The position numbers were made by a program, and so were the translations under genes. A stretch of 64,000 bases of DNA from Chaenocephalus aceratus (taxonomy: Eukaryota; Chordata; Actinopteri; Perciformes; Channichthyidae): positions 18,251,928 through 18,315,927 of the forward strand of contig CM043788.1 of the NCBI GenBank assembly GCA_023974075.1, given 5' to 3'. This document shows, in pieces, positions 57,561-64,000 of this stretch (positions are counted from its first letter, which is position 1; every line of letters begins with the position of its first letter). The notes under the pieces were generated by a model that was not told where the DNA came from, searched no databases, and saw only the letters and a program-made list of their open reading frames with translations.

Positions 57561-59045
57561 GTGTGTGAGCAGAGAGGTTGCTGCATGATGTCACAGGTGT
57601 TGGGTTTCAGAGGAGGGGGGGGGAACAGTGCTGAGGGTCCACCCAGTGCAGGTAGGACTCCTCCTCATGCCTCACCTGGAGACAGCACCGGAGAGCAGGG
57701 GTTGGGGGGTTTGTTTGTTTAGGACCTTGAATGGGTCTCAATGGGCTGAGCTGTTAGCAGCTCAGCCAAACAGGACACCAAACAAAGCTGCTTCATGGAG
57801 GTGAGGTTCAAAAATCCGAAATGACAGTTTGTTTTAAGATTATCAAGTATATGAGCTACTCAAGTTCTCTTAAAAAAAATGTTTAGGAATAAGATGCAAC
57901 CATTTCTAAAATCTATGAACTTAAATATTTCAAAAAGTGTTTTTGTGGCATGAAAACACACCTCAGTTTTAAAAAAACAACATGTTTTTCACCACTCTCA
58001 ATTCCCATTCAAATGTTTTACTTTCTTTTATTGTTTTATAGGTTTCTATAATGCCACCAGAATATTTCAAATGAGTTTCCTAAAGATTATGTTTTTTTCA
58101 ATAAACTTGGCAAACTTAACTTTAAATACTCCAATACCCATAGTCCTTGGTCACTACTGTCACAAATAAGAAGTCATTAGGAGGTGAGAATGAGAGCGGA
58201 AGTGAATTCAAAATGCATCTTTTATTCACTTGGGAACAAAAGATTGGTCCTTCCAACTGACAAAGCTAACAAAGTCGCAAGCTTTAATACATTCTGATGT
58301 TTTTGAATGAATGTTTATTTTCTTTTTGATAACCTTGGGAGTGTCTTATGTTTTTAAATTTCATGTCATGCCTACTGGCTTCTATCTGACATCCAACCCT
58401 GACCTCATTCTGTACTGCCAGGACTTTTTACTTTATGGACTGGAAAAATGTTGCTAGGAAAATGAATACTGCAAGCCGTTACTACTTCCAATCAGGCATT
58501 TCAGCAAGGGGGGAGTGTTTATGTCTGGCATGATCTTTTTGTCTTTACACATCATTTACATAAAGAAAACCTATAAAAGACGATACAATACAAAAATAAA
58601 TATATAGATATAAATGCAAAATCTACACGTTAAGATCTAAGTTCAACATCAAATTCGGCACATACTCATTTTCATTTTCAGGATAGCATACCAAATTACA
58701 ATTATTAACTTAGCAATTTATGAACTCTCCTCAAACCTTTTTTACACTTCACACAGTGTGTTTTTTAATGACTCTCACAACCTTTGATCCACAAATACAG
58801 CAACATCAAAATGTCAAATCCCAAAGGAAAAAGAAAATGCACAGAGTCTGGAGTCAGGGGGGTTTTCTCACAAGAGCAGAGCTGGAAAGCAAAGAACAAA
58901 AGGGGCACAGTATGCGCACATATTTTCCTGACAATTAAATGTCCACAGCTTACAAAATAAATGAGCTATAATTACTTCCATTAACTTGGAATGTGAGAGG
59001 TGGAGATCCAGATAGGAGCAATACTAACATCATTTCCTACCACAT
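57560..59045. other. Candidate promoter side and unassigned sequence
   Basis: 57560-57720 is moderately GC-rich with several G-runs. No TATA box or CpG island is obvious. Beyond 57800 the sequence is AT-rich and unassigned. Confidence 0.35.
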
Positions 59046-59052
59046 GTCTTAA

Positions 59053-59496
59053 CCCTTAGATGCATAAGTGGGTCTTTTTGACCCGGTGAGGTGGTATTCT
59101 TGAAGTCTCTTTGTAATTACATTTTTTTTTTATCATTTAATATTCCAGCTATTCCTTAAAAAACATGTTTTGGATATCATGCCATTCACATTTTTAATTT
59201 ACATTTTAAGAAATTGTAGTTTTTGTATTACTACCCCAAGCTTCCATAAGTGGGTCAAAAATGACCCGCATGCATTTTCTATGGAATCCTATGCAAAAAC
59301 GTTTTTTTTTCTAAAATCATACATAGTGAAAAATTAAATATAAAATATTTCTAGTGTGAACCAAAATATAATACTAAATATTATACAAGTGTTTTTCTTA
59401 ACCAAAAATGGCATAAAAACACATATTATTCTAATACGGGTCCTTTTTGACCCACTTATGGAAGAGTGTAGGGTCCAGTCACTCGTGCATCTAAGG
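59053..59496. mobile_element. piggyBac-like MITE (TTAA target)
   Basis: TTAA at 59049-59052 and 59497-59500. Ends CCCTTAGATGCA and TGCATCTAAGG are inverted repeats. Subterminal GTGGGTCTTTTTGACCC and its inverse (TTTTTGACCCACTTATGG at about 59446) add further symmetry. The 444-bp element has no coding capacity. Confidence 0.88.
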
Positions 59497-59504
59497 TTAA
59501 CCAC

Positions 59505-60140
59505 AATGTGAGATGGAATCTTGAAAAACGGAACAATATAAAAGACATGAAAACCATTTGATCGCAATGGAAGTAGACTTGTGTTTGTGAAATATCTTTG
59601 TTAATGCATGTTCAGACTGACGCTTTTTATTTATTTTATTTTATTTATCAAATTAATGTGATAGTCAAATCATGCACGTGTCTTACTTTAGGTAATTACT
59701 TCATACAATATTTATGATCTTATAACATTTATGAATTGTATGTAAATGTTGTGAAACAATGACATATAGTGTGAACTGCAGCTAAGAACTAAGTGAGTCA
59801 TGTCCTAAGTCAAAAGGTTGTATGTTATTAATCATTCGTGTCAGACTTTGTAAGAGATTATAGCTAATGGCCTGATAACAGTTGTTTAATATGTAGCATT
59901 GTGTTATCGGTGGTAATGTTTTTTCATTAATGTGTATCAACTATTCATATTCTATAAGATAAGATAAGGATTTCTCAAAACAATACCAGTGGCAGTCATA
60001 TTGATTTAGTTGAAAAGAATTTCAGCAATGAGGTCAAACGTGGCATGTTCACTTCACTCTACAGGTGTTTTATTAATAGGTTTAGCTCTTGTGAAAATAA
60101 CAGCACTTACTGTAATAATGGTTCGGCTTTTTTGAAGTTA
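59505..60140. other. Unassigned AT-rich sequence
   Basis: No gene or repeat recognised. Confidence 0.4.
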
Positions 60141-60144
60141 ATAT

Positions 60145-60613
60145 CAGAGGTGGGAAGTAACTAAGTACATTTACTCAATTACAGTAGTTACGTAACATTT
60201 GGAGATACTTGTACTTTACTTGAGTATTTCCATGTTATGTTACTCTGTACTTCTACTCCACTACAGTTCAGAGATAAATGGTGTACTTCTACTCCACTAC
60301 ATGTATTTAATACCTTTAGTTACTTTACAGATTTGGATGAATGATGTGAAATATAATCAACTCTTAACTTTAGTTCCACCTGGAGTAAATTCACAAGCTA
60401 CCCTGCAGTACACAAAGTCATTCAAACTAGCTGCACCTTTACCAGCTTTGAGAACACTTTAATGATCTGAAGAATGACTACTTTCACTTTTGGTACTTTA
60501 AGTATATTTGGATGCTAATACTTTTGTTCTTCTTGAGTCACATTTTGAATGCAGGAATTGTACTTGTTGTAACAGAGTATCCCCACACTCTGGTACTTCT
60601 CCATGAACCTCTG
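60145..60613. mobile_element. hAT-type MITE (CAGAGGTGGGAAGTAAC family)
   Basis: It begins CAGAGGTGGGAAGTAACTAA and ends CCATGAACCTCTG. GTTAATAT (60137-60144) and GTTAATGT (60614-60621) are an 8-bp duplication with one change. The interior is rich in TACTT and AAGTA phrases typical of this abundant fish family. Confidence 0.87.
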
Positions 60614-60619
60614 GTTAAT

Positions 60620-61065
60620 GTACCTGCAGGTGTCTTGCCTATCTGAGGGTGTTTTCAGTGTCGAGTATGCTTGCTTGGTAGCACATGTCTTCCGAGCGTC
60701 TTGCTTCAGAAGCGAGGCAAGAATCCTTCCTGGCATTCGGAAAACGAAGAGTGGAACAAGCTAGCAAGTGTGCAGGTGTCATATGAGAGGCCCCGCCTTA
60801 CATTTTCCGCCACAGATTTTGGGAAATTGGTCCGGTCGCAAAGCATTGTGGGGATTTTAAGATCGCGGAGTCTACACATGTGCAGCCTCGAAATTTCTCC
60901 AAACGAAGTACGCCGGGCTCGGTAGAATTCCAAGTATGCTGGACATTGGAACAGTCCTTCGGCGGCACTCGATGACGTAGTATGCTTGAAATAGTGGCTC
61001 TGGAGCAGCTTTACTCAACATTGAGAAACACCCTGAATGTTTATGTGTATGCTATATTCCCCTTC
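60620..61065. other. Unassigned, GC-richer than its surroundings
   Basis: GAGTATGCTTG at 60664 and AGTATGCTTG at 60979 hint at a small element with related ends, but the inversion is not clear. No gene is seen. Confidence 0.35.
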
Positions 61066-61067
61066 AG

Positions 61068-61478
61068 CAGTGGTGGAAGAACTACTGAGATTTTAAAAAT
61101 GTGTAATAGTACCACTATTAAAAATAGAATATACTATAAGTACTAAAGTTAAAGTACTACTTATGTGTAATGAACCATTCAGAATCATATACAATTCTAA
61201 CTACTGATGCATAGATGAGTCTATCACTGCTGATTAAGGCGGAGCTCACTTGTATTACTTTATATACAGCCGCTGGATATCTTAACTTTTGATACATATA
61301 TGTCGGTGTGTATTTATTAGTTGATTATATTTTGTATTAGCAAATAATCTGAATCTATTAAGTAACTAAAGTTGTAGTATAAAGTAACATTTAATTTAAA
61401 AAAAAGACTCTGCAAATACCTTGAAACATTATACTTAACAACACTTGAAGAAATGTACTTAATTACTTTCCACCACTG
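61068..61478. mobile_element. hAT-type MITE (CAGTGGTGGAA family)
   Basis: CAGTGGTGGAAGAACTAC and AATTACTTTCCACCACTG are inverted ends of a 411-bp element. Flanks CCCTTCAG and CTTATTGG do not match well, so the duplication has decayed or the boundary is off. Confidence 0.75.
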
Positions 61479-61751
61479 CTTATTGGTTATCTTTGGATAA
61501 AACCATAAGCTTAGTGTTACCAGCCTGTGACATGTGACCTTGCTTACTGCATTTCAGCGTCATCCGGGCTTCTTCTGCAATTAAGATGTGTTGCCCCTAG
61601 TGATATAGACGGTGGCCATCTAAAATGTATAATGTCACCTCTCATTCCCCCTACTCCAATCTATGGAGCTGAACCTTCTGAAAAAAGTAAAGAATGTCAA
61701 ACCCTAGCCCTGTCCCTATAAGTTTAACAATAAGAACAATAGTTGTTTATG

Positions 61752-61935
61752 AATGGCTCAGGGGGTAAGGTGTTTATCTCTCAGAGGGTCAGTAGTTTGA
61801 TCCCACACCCTGCAGTCAACACGTCAAAGTGTTCTTTGGCAGGAAACCTAATCCTAAATTGCTCCCCCATGTGTACGGTGTTGCAGTGTATGTAAGTCAC
61901 TTTGGATAAAAGCCCAATAACATGTAATGTAATTC
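61752..61935 (+). mobile_element. tRNA-derived SINE with L2-type tail
   Basis: The head has A box TGGCTCAGGGGGTAAGG (61754-61770) and B box GTAGTTTGATCCCAC (61792-61806). The body leads to CACTTTGGATAAAAGCCCAA and ends ATGTAATGTAAT. The tail is the same as the L2-type LINE 3' end at 31540-31620, as expected if the SINE borrows the L2 enzyme. Confidence 0.88.
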
Positions 61936-61939
61936 ATAA

Positions 61940-63255
61940 GCTTGAACTTTCCCCTTCTAACAGAGGGATTCTACCACAACAGGATTTAGTTAAATACAAA
62001 CAAGTGAGTCAGTGACTTTATACCAATCTGCAACAAAGAACATCTCTCTCTCTATCTCCGCCGCTCCGACAGGCGTATCCATTACAACTTAACATCACAG
62101 AGCACTTTTTCAAAAGCCTGCCAGCTCATGTTTCTCATAAAGATTTATCATTTCAGGAAAATGAACTCCTGCAATATCACAGGGTCAAAAGACACATCAA
62201 ACAAGCTGTAGTTCCCCCTAAAAGTGAGCGGCCACCTGGTAGAGGAAGCAGGCTGTAATTCCTTTCCCCTTCATTCGGTTACAAAGGGCCGCTTGGCATC
62301 TGTGATTAGTGATGTGAGCTGACTGCTAATAACCTCCTGAAATATAGACTCGGAAACAAAATGTGTCGGGGCAAAATGCAATAATACTGGACGTGAACTG
62401 ATTCTCAAATAATCGGTTAGAGAGTCTTGCTACGGTGTCGTTTTTTTACTGCAGCAAAGAGCTCTGACCCCCCCCCCCCCCTGCTCATAGGAAACTTATA
62501 ACTGAACGTCAAGAACACACAGACACTCATCGCTGCTTTTCGGCGGCAAAATGTTCATAATGAAACTCCTTAGGAAGTACATTTTTAAAAAGTGTAAAGA
62601 TCTTTATGTACATTCAAGAAGTGAAAGTAGCAGTTTTGTCTGGGTATACCACTATTGACGATAACAGTAATCTTCAAAAAGGAAATCTTGATATTATGTT
62701 TATATTATACATTTGTTTATGCTGTACATATATTCCAGCACCTCTTGAATAATTGTATGTAATGTATACAAATATGGTAATACACTCCATTCCACCTACA
62801 CTGGTATTTTGAGAGTATTTCATTTGCACATTAACACAGATGAATTTGCATGGAAGTGGGGCAATAAGCCTCTGGAGTTCTTCAAACATATGAAAATATA
62901 AGGTTCAGTGAGTCTATTCATTCAAAGGATCCCTTCACTACCAAAATAAATGGAATTAGCAACAACCTTGGTTAGGCTGATAAATCAGACAGGATGGTTT
63001 GATCTAATGGCAGATGTATCAGTAAGTGTATACACTGTGGACCGCAGGATTCTGTATCAACATTGTCTGTGTTTAAAAAAAGTACTTCACCAGTTTCAGT
63101 CTACAGATTAAACGTTTGGCTTTTTACATTTTATTAAACATTTGATGCAATATGACACGCTATATTTCACTCCACTGCATGGTGGGACTGTAGCACCAAG
63201 AAAAGTAAGAAGATAAAGTAACATTGTGCTTTGACACAATGTCCTATCCATTATT
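61940..63255. other. Unassigned sequence; C-run at 62469
   Basis: No gene recognised. 62100-62400 is less AT-rich and repeat-free by eye, so it is a possible conserved non-coding stretch. Confidence 0.35.
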
Positions 63256-63256
63256 T

Positions 63257-63350
63257 TTAAAGAGGCCCTGCTATGCTGTTTTTGTTCTGTATTGTGTTAT
63301 ATAGGTTTTTGTGCATGTCAATTATCTACAAGGGCTAACATCCCTGTGTT
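63257..63350 (+). repeat. TTAA-type MITE, left-end fragment
   Basis: TTAAAGAGGCCCTGCTATGC then GTATTGTGTTATATAGG matches the left end of the element at 56010. The right end is missing. Confidence 0.65.
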
Positions 63351-63354
63351 CTTT

Positions 63355-64000
63355 GTAATTCATGTGACAACTTGTATCTTCTTCTATAGCCACCCACAGA
63401 TGTACAATAGAGAGCAAATATGCATAGGAATGGTGAATATAGTGTCAATTTGAGTTCATAAACAACTTGAAGCACCAAACTGATTGATAGCTTTATATTA
63501 GAGGAGAAGCAATGTGTGCAAAACTCTTGAAGGATGTTGTTTTTAATTGAACATGATTCAGTGTAGTTCTATGGAGAGGAGAGGGTGACCTTCTGTTATC
63601 CAATCCAAAGAAAATAAAAGCTCTTAGAAATGAGGTCACCAGCAACCAGCCCCTTCTAATGTGTTTTACCCATCCTGTCTTTCAGGGTTGCCACAGAAGA
63701 GGTATACTATGTGCTTTACATTTGTATTCACCACTAATGCTTTCTATTGTTGGCTTGTTCTCATGGTGGCATGGCAGTACTTAATGCAGCCTGTTGATTG
63801 GATACTACAGCACAGAGGCACTATTTGCTTACAGGATCTGTCTGTATTTGTTCAAGAATGTAATGTTCAAAGTGATACAGTGGTATGTTTTTTGGCAAGT
63901 ATTCACTTCATTTTGAACTTGATGTCTGCAAACACATTCCAAAAAAGTTGGATCAAGGGCAACAGAAGAATGGGAAAGTTGAGGAATTCTCAAAAAAACA
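63355..64000. other. Unassigned sequence
   Basis: No gene or repeat recognised to the window edge. Confidence 0.4.

Noticed and set aside
61752..61830. Possible functional tRNA gene
   Set aside because: A and B boxes are present, but the cloverleaf stems do not close and it continues into a SINE body. The same holds for the heads at 17933, 26368 and 34501.

Overview
The window looks like an AT-rich, non-coding stretch of a teleost fish genome. It has no bacterial-type operons, tRNA or rRNA genes, and almost every open reading frame above 60 codons is chance or lies inside a transposon. The evidence for a fish is the repeat content: tRNA-headed SINEs with an L2-type tail, L2-type LINE 3' ends, hAT, PIF/Harbinger-like and TTAA-type non-autonomous DNA transposons, and DIRS-type tyrosine-recombinase retrotransposons.

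Host gene content is small. On the minus strand, 20631-20805 reads as a spliced exon: a pyrimidine-tract acceptor, an 81-nt leader, a Kozak ATG, a 31-residue signal peptide, and a phase-1 GTGAGT donor. At 57314 a second minus-strand donor closes a 5'-leader-like exon with its own ATG. If the two are joined, the upstream ATG gives a 9-codon upstream ORF that stops before the signal-peptide ATG. I therefore read most of 20.8-57.3 kb as a possible first intron of an unnamed secreted or type-I membrane protein gene. This is inference.

Layout by region. 0.4-1.5 kb: a complete 1.08-kb non-autonomous DNA transposon with a CTG target duplication. 1.5-14.4 kb: mostly featureless, with SINE tails and half of a dispersed repeat. 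14.4-20.1 kb: two inverted copies of one repeat flank a decayed DIRS element (15.46-19.15 kb), which keeps its inverted terminal repeats and internal complementary region and has gag, RNase H and recombinase scraps, a SINE dimer and tandem repeats. 20.6-20.8 kb: the signal-peptide exon. 21.4-24.9 kb: the 0.4-kb transposon family again, nested in itself at CWG trinucleotides of one palindromic hot spot. 25.3-34.5 kb: two hATs with 8-bp duplications, TTAA elements, SINEs and an L2 end. 35.5-37.0 kb: a frameshifted THAP-domain exon in repeat-like sequence.

37.24-44.43 kb: a second, longer DIRS element on the minus strand with gag, reverse transcriptase, RNase H and tyrosine recombinase. It is disabled by frameshifts, a nonsense codon, two ~620-bp Harbinger-like insertions carrying a MADF-domain remnant, and a SINE that splits its internal complementary region. 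44.5-64 kb: mostly unremarkable, with a 63-bp hairpin (48.2 kb), a LINE 3' end (53.3 kb), TTAA elements (56.0, 59.05, 63.26 kb), hATs (60.1, 61.07 kb), a tRNA-SINE (61.75 kb) and the candidate 5' exon at 57.3 kb.

The most unusual content is the DIRS pair, which shows the ITR/ICR logic of circle-mediated replication clearly, and the self-nesting CWG-targeting transposon.
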